Assembly: GCA_037045265.1 (NCBI GenBank)
Contig: JBAOHV010000030.1
Span: 55,135-119,134 of the forward strand
Direction: 5' to 3'
DNA: 64,000 nt
DNA from: JBAOHV01 sp037045265
GTDB lineage: Bacteria; Actinomycetota; Acidimicrobiia; Acidimicrobiales; Microtrichaceae
Each line of letters begins with the position of its first letter. Position 1 is the stretch's first letter. The translations under genes and the position numbers were made by a program. Below the pieces are notes generated by a model. That model was not told the DNA's origin. It made no database searches and was given only the letters and a program-made list of their open reading frames with translations. Below are positions 56,276 to 64,000 of the stretch, one piece after another.

Positions 56276-57031
56276 TCAGGTCGCCCCTGAGATCCGTGCC
56301 TGGAGCTGTGCCAGACGTTCGGCGAACGCCGGTTCGTCCATGGACCAGAGTTGGTCGACCAGCTCCCGGTCCACCGCTGCGGCGTGATCGACGATCGAGG
56401 CCATGTCGGAGATCGTCGCTCGGGCGCGCACGGCGAGCTCGCGGGGCGCGCCGGCCGCCCTGGCCGCCATGGCGACAGCTTCGGCGAGCAGGTCGTCGTC
56501 CGGTACGCAGCGCCAGACGAGTCCGATGCGCTCCGCCTCGTTGCCGTCCAGGCGTTCACCGAAGACGACCATGGCGTTGGCAGCCTGTGAGCCGACGAGC
56601 CTGCGCAGCATCCAGGTGTGACCACCGCCGGGGTGGATGCCCAGGTCCAGGAAACGGGTGTCGAAGCGGGCCGATCGCCCTGCCAGGCGTACGTCGGTCG
56701 CCAGAGCCAGGTTCATGCCTGCACCCACCGCGGCACCGTTGACGGCAGCGATCGTCGGCAGCGTCGACGCCGCGACACGCAGGAACCCCTGGTAGATCGC
56801 CAGTAGGCCGTCGCGTCGTGAGTCACCCAGCTGCGTCAGGTCGGCACCCGCGCAGAAGGCGGGTGCGGTGCCGGTGACGACGATCGCTCCCACCTGTGGG
56901 TCGGATTCGATGTCGTCCATGGCAGCGCTCAGCTCGGCGCACAACTCCAGGCTGAGGGCGTTGCGCCGGATGTGGTCGTCGAGGGTCAGGATCGCGACCG
57001 ATCCGTCCCGTTCGGTGCGGATGAAGGACAC
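56276..57031 (-). CDS. Enoyl-CoA hydratase/isomerase family protein
   Basis: 251 residues from ATG 57031, with an AGGAG on the minus strand upstream. Crotonase motifs: VAILTLDDHIRRNALSLELC, AIVVTGTAPAFCAGADLTQLG (oxyanion hole), TIAAVNGAAVGAGMNLALATDVRLAG and RFDTRFLDLGIHPGGGHTWMLRRLVG. The position of the first catalytic Glu is occupied by Gly/Met (AAVGAGMNLAL), while the downstream region keeps His/Gly. A hydratase lacking one Glu may be an isomerase or hydrolase, so specificity is uncertain. Confidence 0.88.
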   Translation of the reverse strand: MSFIRTERDGSVAILTLDDHIRRNALSLELCAELSAAMDDIESDPQVGAIVVTGTAPAFCAGADLTQLGDSRRDGLLAIYQGFLRVAASTLPTIAAVNGAAVGAGMNLALATDVRLAGRSARFDTRFLDLGIHPGGGHTWMLRRLVGSQAANAMVVFGERLDGNEAERIGLVWRCVPDDDLLAEAVAMAARAAGAPRELAVRARATISDMASIVDHAAAVDRELVDQLWSMDEPAFAERLAQLQARISGAT

Positions 57032-57115
57032 GTCGGCTCTCCTGTTCGGCAGTTCTGGCGGATGGCGGAGGCGGGCCCGTGGAGGCTCGGAGCTCGCGGG
57101 AGTCCGACGAGCGGG

Positions 57116-57121
57116 TACGGT
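57116..57121 (+). promoter_or_regulatory. -10 box TACGGT for the GT4 gene
   Basis: TACGGT ends 8 nt before GTG 57130; no SD is present. Confidence 0.4.
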
Positions 57122-57129
57122 GCCTCGCC

Positions 57130-58458
57130 GTGAGGTTCCTCGTGCTCGCCGAACAGTACCCGTGGCCTGCTGTGGACGGATACCGCCAGCGTCTCGAGCA
57201 CATGATCGCCGGACTCGGCAGGGTCGGGTCGGTCGAACTGATCACGATCGACCGTCACCCCGCCGGTCGCGACTCGCCGTCGGACGCGCTGGCGGACCCA
57301 CCGGCGGTCGTCACCGACGCCGTGGCTGTACCTGCGGGCACCCCGGCGGGGGTCCGTGAGTGGCTGCCCGGCTGGCTCAGCGGAAGCATGCCACGACGGG
57401 TCCTGATGCCCGACTGGTCGGGGGTGGCGGCGGAGCTGCACGAGCGGCTGGTCTCGGGAGAGCCGGTAGATCTGATCTGGTACTCCCACGTCGACACCTG
57501 GTTCCCGCTGCACCAGGTCACCGAGCGTGCGGTCCCGCAGCGTCGCGACGGCGCGCACGCACCGGCGACGATCGTCGACTTCGACAACCTGGAGAACCTG
57601 GCGCTGCGCCTGCGACGCTCGACCCCGCCTCGTCTCGATCCCGGTGCAGGGGCGGCCGGCAAGGTGCGCACGCTCGGTCGCTGGGCCGTCTCACGCGGCT
57701 TCGACCTTGTGGACGAACGCCGTTGGGACCGGACTCAGCGCGCGTGTGCCGATGCCGTCGACCACGTTGTGGTCTGCAGCGAGCTCGACGTCGGGCGGTC
57801 GGGTTGTTCGAACGTCGTGCAGATCGGCAACGGGGCGAGCGCTCCGGCGCGGCCCCACGCCGACCGCCGCGGGCTGCGCGGGTCGGATCCGACCATGTTC
57901 TTCGTGGGCGCGCTCGACTACGAGCCGAACAGCGAGGCGGTCGAGTGGTTCGTCCGAGAGGTGCTCGACGACGTCAGAGCGGCAGTACCTGCTGCTCGTT
58001 TGCGGGTCGTCGGTCGCGGTGCTGAGCGTGTCGAGTGGGTACGCGGTCGGCCGGGTGTCGACCTGGTCGGCCCTGTCGACGATCTGGGCGAGGAGCTCGA
58101 TCGCGCGGACGTGTCGGTCGTGCCGATCAGGGTGGGTGCGGGCACCCGCCTGAAGGTCGTCGAGGCGCTCGCCAACCGCCTGCCGATCGTCACCACAGCC
58201 GTCGGGTGCGAGGGGATCGATCTGGTCGACGGCGTGCACGCGCTCATCCGCGACGACGCGGCAGGTTTTGCCGCTGGCTGTGTGGGCCTCCTGTCGGACG
58301 GCGAGTTGCGCCAGCGTATGGCCGAGGCCGGCGCGGAGCTGTTCGAGCGGCGCTACGACTGGGACGGAATCGAGGCGGCGGTCGCGGACCTCGCGTTGTC
58401 GACGATCAGCGAGGCGAGAGAAGCTCAGGAGCGGTCGCGCAAAACCGCCGGCGAGTGA
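57130..58458 (+). CDS. Family 4 glycosyltransferase
   Basis: 442 residues. The N-terminal Rossmann domain begins RFLVLAEQYPWPAVDGYRQRLEHMI. The C-terminal donor domain has TMFFVGALDYEPNSEAVEWFVREV, LRVVGRGAERVEWV, VDLVGPVDDLGEELDRADVSVVPIRVGAGTRLKVVEALA and a G-C-EGI-D segment (TTAVGCEGIDLVDGVHALI). This matches the GT4/GT1-like exopolysaccharide transferase pattern (PIRxGxGTRLKVVEA). Donor and acceptor are unknown. Its last 34 nt overlap the convergent epimerase gene tail to tail. Confidence 0.9.
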   Translation: MRFLVLAEQYPWPAVDGYRQRLEHMIAGLGRVGSVELITIDRHPAGRDSPSDALADPPAVVTDAVAVPAGTPAGVREWLPGWLSGSMPRRVLMPDWSGVAAELHERLVSGEPVDLIWYSHVDTWFPLHQVTERAVPQRRDGAHAPATIVDFDNLENLALRLRRSTPPRLDPGAGAAGKVRTLGRWAVSRGFDLVDERRWDRTQRACADAVDHVVVCSELDVGRSGCSNVVQIGNGASAPARPHADRRGLRGSDPTMFFVGALDYEPNSEAVEWFVREVLDDVRAAVPAARLRVVGRGAERVEWVRGRPGVDLVGPVDDLGEELDRADVSVVPIRVGAGTRLKVVEALANRLPIVTTAVGCEGIDLVDGVHALIRDDAAGFAAGCVGLLSDGELRQRMAEAGAELFERRYDWDGIEAAVADLALSTISEAREAQERSRKTAGE

Positions 58459-59492
58459 CGGAAGAACTGCTCTACGTCACGCTCGTAGCGGTATGTCGGT
58501 TCGCTGCCACCGACGGTCTGTCGTAGCCGGTGTGCCTCGATGAACGCCTGGATCGCCTCGGCCGAGGTGTAGTCGTAGCGGAAACCGAAGTTCTTGAGCC
58601 GGCTGTTGTCGACCCCCCGGCCGTACCGGAGCAACCCGTCGTACTCGTCGGGCACGTCGACCACACCGAACGTGCGGAACGGGCTGGTCAGCAGCGTGCT
58701 GCCGATCGGCGGTAGGGCGATCGTGCGCTTGGCACAGAGCTTGGCGACCTCGGACCACGGCAGGAGGCCGTCGCCTGCGACGTTGAACACGCCAGGAAGG
58801 TCGTGGTCGAACGCGAACAGGATCGATCGGATGACGTCGTCCTCGTGCACGAACTGGAACCGAGGGTCGAAGCCGAACACCGACGGCACTATCGGCAGCT
58901 TCAACAGCCGGGTCAGAGGGGTTTCGATCTCGGCCCCGATGACGTTCGAGAATCGCATGAGAGCGACGTTGATGTGCGGGTTGTCCTCGGCGAAGTCACG
59001 CACGTAGCTCTCGACAGCATCGAGGCTGCGCTCGATGGGCATGCGCGGTGGTCGTGAGCGGGGAGTGTCCTCGGTGAACCAGACGGGATCCTCCGGTGCA
59101 CAGCCGTAGACCATCGTCGAGGACTTCACGATCACGTTGCGCACGGTCGACGCCGGCGACGACGCCGCGGCGAACAGGTTCATCGTGCCGATCACGTTGA
59201 TCTCGTGCATCGCCCGGCGTGACATCTGGGTCGGGTCGACCACGAGGAACGTGTGGATGATCGTGTCGACCTGGGTGGCGCGCACGATGCGCGAGAGGAT
59301 CGAGTAGTTGGCGTCGACGCGCACGTACTCGGTTCGCTCCAGCTCGACGGTCGGCTCCGTCGTGTCGAGCCCGACGATCACCTCGACAGAGGGGTCGCTC
59401 TCGAGCGCCTGCGCGACCCGACCGCCCCAGAACGTGCCCAGACCGGTGACGAGCACCCGACGCGGGTGCTTTCCGACGACGGTGGCGCTCAT
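58425..59492 (-). CDS. NAD-dependent epimerase/dehydratase (extended SDR)
   Basis: 355 residues from ATG 59492, coupled to the upstream acyltransferase (ATG overlaps its TGA). The Rossmann motif is RVLVTGLGTFWGGRVAQAL, slightly diverged from GxxGxxG (GLGTFWG). It then has VDTIIHTFLVVDPTQM, the catalytic-type IVKSSTMVYGCAPEDPVWFTED (Ser, Tyr; the usual YxxxK is not obvious) and FQFVHEDDVIRSILFAFDHDLPGVFNVAGDGLL. The missing clear YxxxK means it may bind NAD without classical dehydrogenase chemistry. It forms an operon with the acyltransferase, suggesting a lipid-related role. Confidence 0.85.
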   Translation of the reverse strand: MSATVVGKHPRRVLVTGLGTFWGGRVAQALESDPSVEVIVGLDTTEPTVELERTEYVRVDANYSILSRIVRATQVDTIIHTFLVVDPTQMSRRAMHEINVIGTMNLFAAASSPASTVRNVIVKSSTMVYGCAPEDPVWFTEDTPRSRPPRMPIERSLDAVESYVRDFAEDNPHINVALMRFSNVIGAEIETPLTRLLKLPIVPSVFGFDPRFQFVHEDDVIRSILFAFDHDLPGVFNVAGDGLLPWSEVAKLCAKRTIALPPIGSTLLTSPFRTFGVVDVPDEYDGLLRYGRGVDNSRLKNFGFRYDYTSAEAIQAFIEAHRLRQTVGGSEPTYRYERDVEQFFRHSPAVLRDRS

Positions 59493-60424
59493 CCGAACCA
59501 CACCGATCGCCGGGTGCGCAGCATCTCGTAGAGCGCCGCTTGGATGCGGTCACGTATGGATTCGGACTCGTCCATGATCCTCGAGCGTGAGTAGCGCTCC
59601 TGGCCTGACGGGACGTCGAAGTACACCGGATCGAGCACCTTCAGCTTGAACTTGGCGGGGAAGTACGCAACTGCGCCGAGGGGCCCGGCGACGAGCATGT
59701 TGGCGGTGACGGGCATGTAAGGGATGCCGAGGGCGCGGGCCAACGACGGGATCCGGAACATGGTCGGCATGGATTCCTCTGCGCCGACCACTGCGATCGG
59801 CACGACCGGAACCCCGGACCGCATGGCGATCTCGACGAACCCGCCGCGCCCGAAGCGGCGCAGCTGGTAGCGCTCGTCGAAGGTCTTGGCCGGGCCCTTG
59901 GCCCCCTCGGGGAAGACCAGCACCAGCTGGCCCTGGTCGTGCAGCAGCCGATATGCGTTGTCCGGGTGGGCGGGCAGCCCGCCGAGGCGGTTCCACAGGG
60001 TGCCGATGACGGGCAGGGTCCGGAAGAAGTTGTCGGCCAGCCCGTAGCACGGGCGCTCGAGCTCGGTCTCGATGCCGTGCATGATCACCGGTGCGTCAGA
60101 CGGGATGGCGCCGGCGTGGTTCGCGACGAGCAGCGCTCCGCCGTCGGTCGGGATCTTCTCCAGGCCGTCCCACTCGGCGCGGAACCAGTGCCTGTACATC
60201 GGGTCGTAGAGCTTCCGGGCGAGCTCACGCATGTGCTCGGAGCGGCCCCACTCGTTGACGTCGCTGATGCGACCCTCCTCGAGGGCGTCGGGGTCGTCCA
60301 TGTCGAAGCGGACAGGCAGCCGGTGATCTGCCGCGAGCTCCGTGCGCAGGACCTGTACCTCGTCAGCGGTGGTGACCGTCGTCCGTCTCGTGGGCTCTTC
60401 CTCGTGTCCCTGGGGCGATGCCAT
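59489..60424 (-). CDS. Lysophospholipid acyltransferase (PlsC-like)
   Basis: 311 residues. The catalytic NHAGAIPSD (NHx4D) is at ~103, followed by FRTLPVIGTLWNRLGGLPAH and the substrate motif VFPEGAKGPAKTFDERYQLRRFGRGGFVEIAM, then VPVVPIAVVGAEESM. This is the glycerolipid acyltransferase fold, peripheral to the membrane. The acyl acceptor is unknown. A TAGCAT box at 60431-60436 lies 6 nt before the ATG, so it is leaderless. The epimerase gene overlaps its stop. Confidence 0.9.
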   Translation of the reverse strand: MASPQGHEEEPTRRTTVTTADEVQVLRTELAADHRLPVRFDMDDPDALEEGRISDVNEWGRSEHMRELARKLYDPMYRHWFRAEWDGLEKIPTDGGALLVANHAGAIPSDAPVIMHGIETELERPCYGLADNFFRTLPVIGTLWNRLGGLPAHPDNAYRLLHDQGQLVLVFPEGAKGPAKTFDERYQLRRFGRGGFVEIAMRSGVPVVPIAVVGAEESMPTMFRIPSLARALGIPYMPVTANMLVAGPLGAVAYFPAKFKLKVLDPVYFDVPSGQERYSRSRIMDESESIRDRIQAALYEMLRTRRSVWFG

Positions 60425-60430
60425 GGCGTC

Positions 60431-60436
60431 ATGCTA
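60431..60436 (-). promoter_or_regulatory. -10 box TAGCAT for the acyltransferase-epimerase operon
   Basis: On the minus strand TAGCAT ends 6 nt before ATG 60424. It coincides with the ATG proposed for the divergent MFS remnant. Confidence 0.5.
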
Positions 60437-61308
60437 AACCCGCTCCGCGTGTCACAGGAGAGTGTTCGTCCAGCCCTGGTGGCACTTGGCCACCGTGACT
60501 TCCGTCGCTTCTGGCTTGCCGCGCTCGTATCCAACACGGGCGGCTGGATGCAGAACGCAGCCGTGCCCTACGTGACGTTCCAGTTGACTGGCAACGCCGG
60601 AGACGTCGGCATCACCGGCCCGAGGGCGGAGGGAGGCTGGCCGGTGTGCGCCGCGGTGTGACGCACGTGCGGTCGAGCCCCGCGATTCTGGCCTGATGTG
60701 TGGCGATCGTCGCCGTCGCCGGCCTGGGTAGCCCCCTGTTCAGCTATCTGGCGGTCTACGGCGAGTCGGTGTTCGGCGTCGAGGGGCTCCGCCTCGGGAT
60801 GCTGTTCGGTGCAGCCGGTGTCGGTTCGGTGCTGTTCACGCCGTTGCTGTTGTCGGTTGCCCCACGCCTGTCACGATCCGTTCTGCTGAGCGCCGCGATG
60901 CTCTTCTACGGGACGTCGGTGGCCGCCATGGGCTTCGCTCCGACGTTCGCGGCGGCGATCGTCGTCCTCGTCTGCTTCGGAGGCGCCTACCTGTCGATCG
61001 CGTCGACGATCAACACGACGATCCAACTGGTCGTCCGTGAGGACCTGCGAGGCGTGGTGATCGCCATCTACCTGATGTGTCTGACCGGAGCCCTGCCAGT
61101 CGGGATCTTCGTGTGGGGAGCGGCAGCCGACCGCGTGGGGATCCGCCCTACGACCGTTGCGGCAGGTGCACTGCTGGTCGCGGTCACCGTGGTGTTCGTC
61201 CTGACCGGGCGGTTCTCGATGATGGCCGCGGCAGACACCGCCCGCGACGCTGCCGGCAGCTCGCAGCCACCACCTCAGGGTCGGGTGCGCCGCGAGCTCA
61301 GCGACTGA
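60431..61308 (+). pseudogene. MFS transporter remnant with internal deletion
   Basis: Start MLNPLRVSQESVRPALVALG from ATG 60431, or GTG 60449. The first ~62 residues (RDFRRFWLAALVSNTGGWMQNAAVPYVTFQLTG) are the first helix of an EntS/MFS_3-type exporter. After GDVGITG (about 60617) the frame degenerates. Homology resumes at about 60662 with HVRSSPAILA and, past a TGA, VAIVAVAGLGSPLFSYLAVYGESVFG, covering the last five or six helices to 61308. Roughly 130-150 residues (helices 2-6) of a ~410-residue transporter are missing. Either a real deletion or an assembly collapse explains this. It overlaps the convergent GATase gene by 11 nt. Confidence 0.75.
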
Positions 61309-62002
61309 AGAAGTCGGCCATCCAGGCGACGGTACGCGCACCGTCGACAGGGCCGTCGAGCGTCCCCATGGCCTCGTCGACGACCTCGTCGCCGATGATC
61401 GAGCGGCGGCGTTCCATGAGGATCCGCGACAGTTCGGGCACGAACTCGGGGTGCCCCTGCACGCAGAACACACGGTCCCCGATCCGGTACGCGCCGACCG
61501 GGCAGTAGTCGGAGGTCGCGATGACCTCTGCGCCTTCGGGCAGGCGTGTCACCTGGTCCCGGTGGCTCATCAACAGGCGCATCTCGGCGACGTGCCCCAT
61601 CCACGGTGCAGGCGCCACGACCTCGAACGACTTGACGCCCACACCCCAGCCGACGGCGGCCGGCTCGACCTTGCCTCCGAGCGCCTGGGCGGTCAGCTGG
61701 TGACCGAAGCAGATGCCGACCAGTGGCCCCCCGTCGGCGACGATGCGCCGGACCAGTTCCTCGAGGTCGTGGATCCAGTCCTCGTCGTCGTAGGTGCTGT
61801 GGCGTGAGCCCGACACGATCCAGCCGTCGTAGTCGTCCAGGTCGTCGGGCAGCTCGCCGCGGGCTGCTTCGAAGACGGTCAGCTCCATGCCGGCCGGGCT
61901 GAACACGGCGGGGTAGAGGTCGGTGTAGTCGCCGACCTGGGCCGCGACGTCGTCGTCGAGGTGGTCGCAGAGCAGCAGGCCGATGCGCAGGGGAGTGGTC
62001 AT
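61298..62002 (-). CDS. Class I glutamine amidotransferase domain protein
   Basis: 234 residues, a stand-alone GATase1. The nucleophile elbow is LVGICFGHQLTAQALGG (Cys), and the catalytic His/Glu pair is in VFCVQGHPEFVPEL. YDGWIVSGSRHSTYDDEDWI is the oxyanion region. There is no synthetase domain, so it is not GMP synthase. Such proteins are gamma-glutamyl hydrolases or amidotransferases of unclear target. ATG 62002 overlaps the SsuD-like stop (ATGA), so the two are translationally coupled. Confidence 0.88.
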   Translation of the reverse strand: MTTPLRIGLLLCDHLDDDVAAQVGDYTDLYPAVFSPAGMELTVFEAARGELPDDLDDYDGWIVSGSRHSTYDDEDWIHDLEELVRRIVADGGPLVGICFGHQLTAQALGGKVEPAAVGWGVGVKSFEVVAPAPWMGHVAEMRLLMSHRDQVTRLPEGAEVIATSDYCPVGAYRIGDRVFCVQGHPEFVPELSRILMERRRSIIGDEVVDEAMGTLDGPVDGARTVAWMADFFSR

Positions 62003-63165
62003 CGGAACGAGAACATCGGCTCGGTGTCGTCCAGCTGTGAGACCAGGCGGCCGCGGCGCCGGAGCTCAGGAAGCAGGCCCTCGCCGCAGCGGTAGGCCTC
62101 TTCCAGGTGCGGGTAGCCCGAGAGGATGAACTCCTCGATCCCGAGCGCCGCGTACTCCTCGATCCGGTCGGCCACCTCTTCGTGGCTGCCGACGATCGCC
62201 GTGCCTGCGCCGCCGCGCACGAGCCCGACACCGGACCAGAGGTTCGGGTACACCTCGAGTGCTCGGGGGTCGTCGGGCACGCCTTCGGCCCCTGCCGCCG
62301 CCGACATCTCGGCCATACGCCGCTGACCCTCGGATTGTGTCGAGGCGAAATCGACACGAGCGGCACGAACAGCGGCGGGGTCGATGCCGGCCATGAGGCG
62401 TGCCGCCTCGGCCCATGCTTCCTCGCTCGTGTCGCGGGCGATCACGTGGAAGCGTGCGCCGAAGCGCAGCGGCCGGTTCGCCGGGCGGCCGGCCTCCGCT
62501 GCCAGATCGCGCATCCGATCCAGACGCTCGGCGATCATGTCGGGAGTCTCGCCCCAGGCCAGGTACACGTCCACGTGTCGTGCGGCGACGGCCTCGGCCG
62601 CGGGCGAAGCGCCACCGAAGTAGATCTCAGGCAGAGGCGTGGGCGCCTTGCGGGTCGTCGCTGCCTTCACGTCGTAGTGCTCGCCGGTCAGGTCGAACGG
62701 CTCTGCACCCCATGCCCCGTACATGACTTCCAGGAACTCGGCGGAGCGGGCGTAGCGGTCCTCCTTGGAGCTGTGGTCACCGAAGCGGGCGAGCTCGGCC
62801 GGCTCGGCGCCGATGACGATGTTGACCAGCAACCGTCCGCCGGACATGCGCTGGTAGGTCGAGGCCATCTGTGCCGCGGTGGTCGGGCTGAGCAGCCCGG
62901 GACGGAAGGCGACCAGGAACTTCAGGTGCTTCGTGAGCGGGATCAGCGACGCTGTTGCGATCCAGGCGTCCTCGCAACCGGTGCCGCAAGGGGTGAGGAC
63001 GGCGTCGAAACCCAGGTCGTCACACGCCGTCGCTACCTGTGCCAGGTAGGAGTGCGAAGGCGCCCGGCGGTTGGAGTCCTCGCCGGTCGGCAGGATGTCG
63101 CTGCTGTCGCCCCCGGTGGGCAGGAACCAGTGGATCTTCAGGTCGGAGACCTTGGATTTGGACAT
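61999..63165 (-). CDS. Alkanesulfonate monooxygenase-like flavin-dependent oxygenase (SsuD family)
   Basis: 388 residues from ATG 63165, a luciferase-like TIM barrel. IHWFLPTGGDSSDILPTGEDSNRRAPSHSYLAQVATACDDLGFDAVLTPCGTGCEDAWIATASL is close to SsuD. Then LKFLVAFRPGLLSPTTAAQMASTYQRMSGGRLLVNIVIGAEPAE, EIYFGGASPAAEAVAARHVDVYLAWGETP and FGARFHVIARDTSEEAW, also SsuD-specific. The end is ILSGYPHLEEAYRCGEGLLPELRRRG. It uses FMNH2 and O2 to release sulfite from sulfonates. No transporter or flavin reductase gene is adjacent. A 13-nt tandem repeat lies in its upstream region. Confidence 0.92.
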   Translation of the reverse strand: MSKSKVSDLKIHWFLPTGGDSSDILPTGEDSNRRAPSHSYLAQVATACDDLGFDAVLTPCGTGCEDAWIATASLIPLTKHLKFLVAFRPGLLSPTTAAQMASTYQRMSGGRLLVNIVIGAEPAELARFGDHSSKEDRYARSAEFLEVMYGAWGAEPFDLTGEHYDVKAATTRKAPTPLPEIYFGGASPAAEAVAARHVDVYLAWGETPDMIAERLDRMRDLAAEAGRPANRPLRFGARFHVIARDTSEEAWAEAARLMAGIDPAAVRAARVDFASTQSEGQRRMAEMSAAAGAEGVPDDPRALEVYPNLWSGVGLVRGGAGTAIVGSHEEVADRIEEYAALGIEEFILSGYPHLEEAYRCGEGLLPELRRRGRLVSQLDDTEPMFSFR

Positions 63166-63196
63166 TCGATGCTCCGGGCGGCCGGTGTCGGTCGAG

Positions 63197-63248
63197 CCGA
63201 CACGATCAGCCGGCACGATCAGCCGGCACGACCAGCCGGCACGACCAG
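63197..63248. repeat. Four tandem 13-nt repeats upstream of the SsuD-like gene
   Basis: Four head-to-tail copies of CCGGCACGAYCAG: the first reads CCGACACGATCAG, the second CCGGCACGATCAG, and the third and fourth CCGGCACGACCAG. The array ends 31 nt upstream of ATG 63165, in the divergent intergenic region. The period of 13 is neither coding nor one helical turn. Confidence 0.85.
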
Positions 63249-63340
63249 CAGAGTGTGGGGCGAGTTCGCCGTCGAGCGCCAGATTCGGGCTCGGGGCCGA
63301 ACCTCGCTGCCCCAGCATTCCGAGTGTCAGATCCAGCCAC

Positions 63341-63353
63341 TCTGACTGTCAGA
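63341..63353. promoter_or_regulatory. Inverted repeat TCTGAC-T-GTCAGA (operator candidate)
   Basis: Perfect 6-base arms around one base lie in the 209-nt divergent region between the SsuD-like gene and the gene at 63375. A direct copy of TGTCAGA sits at about 63325-63331. No clear -10/-35 is visible nearby. Confidence 0.35.
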
Positions 63354-63374
63354 CCCCGGTGGGAGAGTGGGCCC

Positions 63375-63797
63375 ATGTCCAGCGAGGTCCGATCCCGACG
63401 GCTCCAGGCCGTGCCCGACCCACCAGCTGCCGCAGTCACTGACGTCGCTCACACGAGCGCGGTCCAGTTCTCCGATGCTGTCCGCCGGGTGGTTGGCGTC
63501 GCCCGTCGGGGCCGGCTCTCGGCTCCGGTGTTCCGCTCCCCGCCGCGGCTCGTCGGGGTCGATCGGTCGATCCGCCGCCGGGCGAACGGCACGGTGGTGG
63601 TCGCGGTGCGGCGCCTGGGACGCCCGTTGGCCGCCGTCCAGGCCGACATCATCGAGGGCGTCGTGGCGGCCAACGCACTCGACGGGAGTCGTGCGGACCG
63701 GTTCCGCCACGCTGCTTGGCAACAGCTCGTCGTCACGTCGGTCGGTCCGCCCGCCAATCCGCAGGCTGATCCGCCGGCTCCACGTCGAGTGGCCTGA
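63375..63797 (+). CDS. Small basic protein of unknown function
   Basis: 140 residues from ATG 63375. The N-terminus is low-complexity (SSEVRSRRLQAVPDPPAAA). The core is Arg/Val-rich (FRSPPRLVGVDRSIRRRANGTVVVAVRRLGRPLAAVQADIIEGVVAANALDG), with a helix ending RFRHAAWQQL, and a Pro-rich end. No signal or membrane helix. The core could bind nucleic acid (inference from charge only). I do not recognise the family. Between its stop and tRNA-Leu (63798-63885) I see no clear element. Confidence 0.65.
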   Translation: MSSEVRSRRLQAVPDPPAAAVTDVAHTSAVQFSDAVRRVVGVARRGRLSAPVFRSPPRLVGVDRSIRRRANGTVVVAVRRLGRPLAAVQADIIEGVVAANALDGSRADRFRHAAWQQLVVTSVGPPANPQADPPAPRRVA

Positions 63798-63885
63798 CAG
63801 TCCAGGGCTCGCTCGGCGCTGCACCCCGATCCCGTCCGCATCGCATTACCCGGGGACGCCTCCAACCGCGCGACCATGGTTCCTT

Positions 63886-63971
63886 GCCCGGGTGGCGGAA
63901 TTGGCAGACGCAGAGGGCTTAAACCCCTCGGGAGCTCACGCTCCGTGAGAGTTCGAATCTCTCCCCGGGCA
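63886..63971 (+). tRNA. tRNA-Leu(TAA)
   Basis: 86 nt, class II with a variable-arm stem (CGGGAGC...GCTCCG). Acceptor GCCCGGG/CCCGGGC, D arm GGCGGAATTGGCAGACGC, anticodon loop with TAA (GGGCTTAAACCCC), T arm GAGAG-TTCGAAT-CTCTC. The discriminator is A and the CCA end is not encoded. The last 29 bases of the window show nothing further. Confidence 0.96.
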
Positions 63972-64000
63972 CTGCATTTGCAAGGGTTTCCGCCCCCGCC

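Noticed and set aside
61298..62002. GMP synthase
   Set aside because: Only the amidotransferase domain is present; the ATP pyrophosphatase and dimerisation domains are missing.
63197..63248. CRISPR array
   Set aside because: Repeats are 13 nt and directly abutting with no spacers, and there are no cas genes.
63886..63971. Integration site of an island at tRNA-Leu
   Set aside because: No integrase and no repeated 3' tRNA end is seen inside the window.

Overview
The window is about 64 kb of high-GC DNA with strong G/C third-position bias and many GTG starts. It is a chromosomal segment of a high-GC actinobacterium, most likely an Acidimicrobiia-type lineage (inference). Support comes from homologues of the actinobacterial micro ribosomal proteins bS22 and bL37, from a UPF0182 protein, from the FtsB/DivIC-DUF501-Ppx gene order, and from very frequent leaderless promoters. 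I see no insertion sequence, integrase, CRISPR array, rRNA operon or prophage. No gene-free stretch exceeds 300 bases.

Layout. 1-8.7 kb: tail of an unknown gene, a small Ala/Pro-rich protein, a two-helix membrane protein, a PDZ/Lon-like protease, a very long coiled-coil protein with a phage-head-like Cys/His tail, a UPF0182 membrane protein and a CHAD protein. 8.7-20 kb: accessory and catabolic genes (polytopic membrane protein, acyl-CoA dehydrogenase, two VOC proteins, queuosine-precursor-transporter-like protein, a UvrA-like ATPase, AraC regulator, FAD monooxygenase) plus bL37. 20-31 kb: ychF, DUF192, rsmI, a PfkB kinase, then tatD, ksgA, ispE and bS22, interrupted by two polysaccharide genes. 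30.7-37.5 kb: an exopolysaccharide group (Wzz-like protein, Wzx flippase, acetyltransferase, UndP sugar transferase, GT2). 37.5-56 kb: tRNA-Gln, glmU, prs, rplY, pth, a DMT transporter, mfd, a lipoprotein foldase, mazG, ino1, a methyltransferase, an OatA-like acyltransferase, eno, ftsB, DUF501, ppx and a RimJ-like acetyltransferase. 56-64 kb: lipid and envelope genes (enoyl-CoA hydratase, GT4, epimerase, PlsC-like acyltransferase), a broken MFS gene, a GATase-SsuD pair and tRNA-Leu.

The rsmI...tatD-X-ksgA-ispE...glmU-prs-rplY-pth-mfd-mazG-eno-ftsB-DUF501-ppx order is the conserved translation/envelope/DNA-repair neighbourhood known from mycobacteria. Here it is interleaved with genes for cell-surface polysaccharide. 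The slot X, where mycobacteria carry rpfB, holds a small Thr-rich membrane-anchored protein.

Data quality matters for reading this annotation. At least a dozen genes, including essential ones (eno, mfd, rplY, pth), are broken by extra single bases. Removing 19 extra bases restores a normal 430-codon enolase. I read these as sequence or assembly errors and annotate whole genes across them. The most notable biological observations are the coiled-coil protein with the Mu-F-like tail, the Wzy-Wzz-pseudokinase fusion, a GlmU lacking its acetyltransferase end, perfectly symmetric divergent leaderless promoters, and the pervasive leaderless promoter signature.
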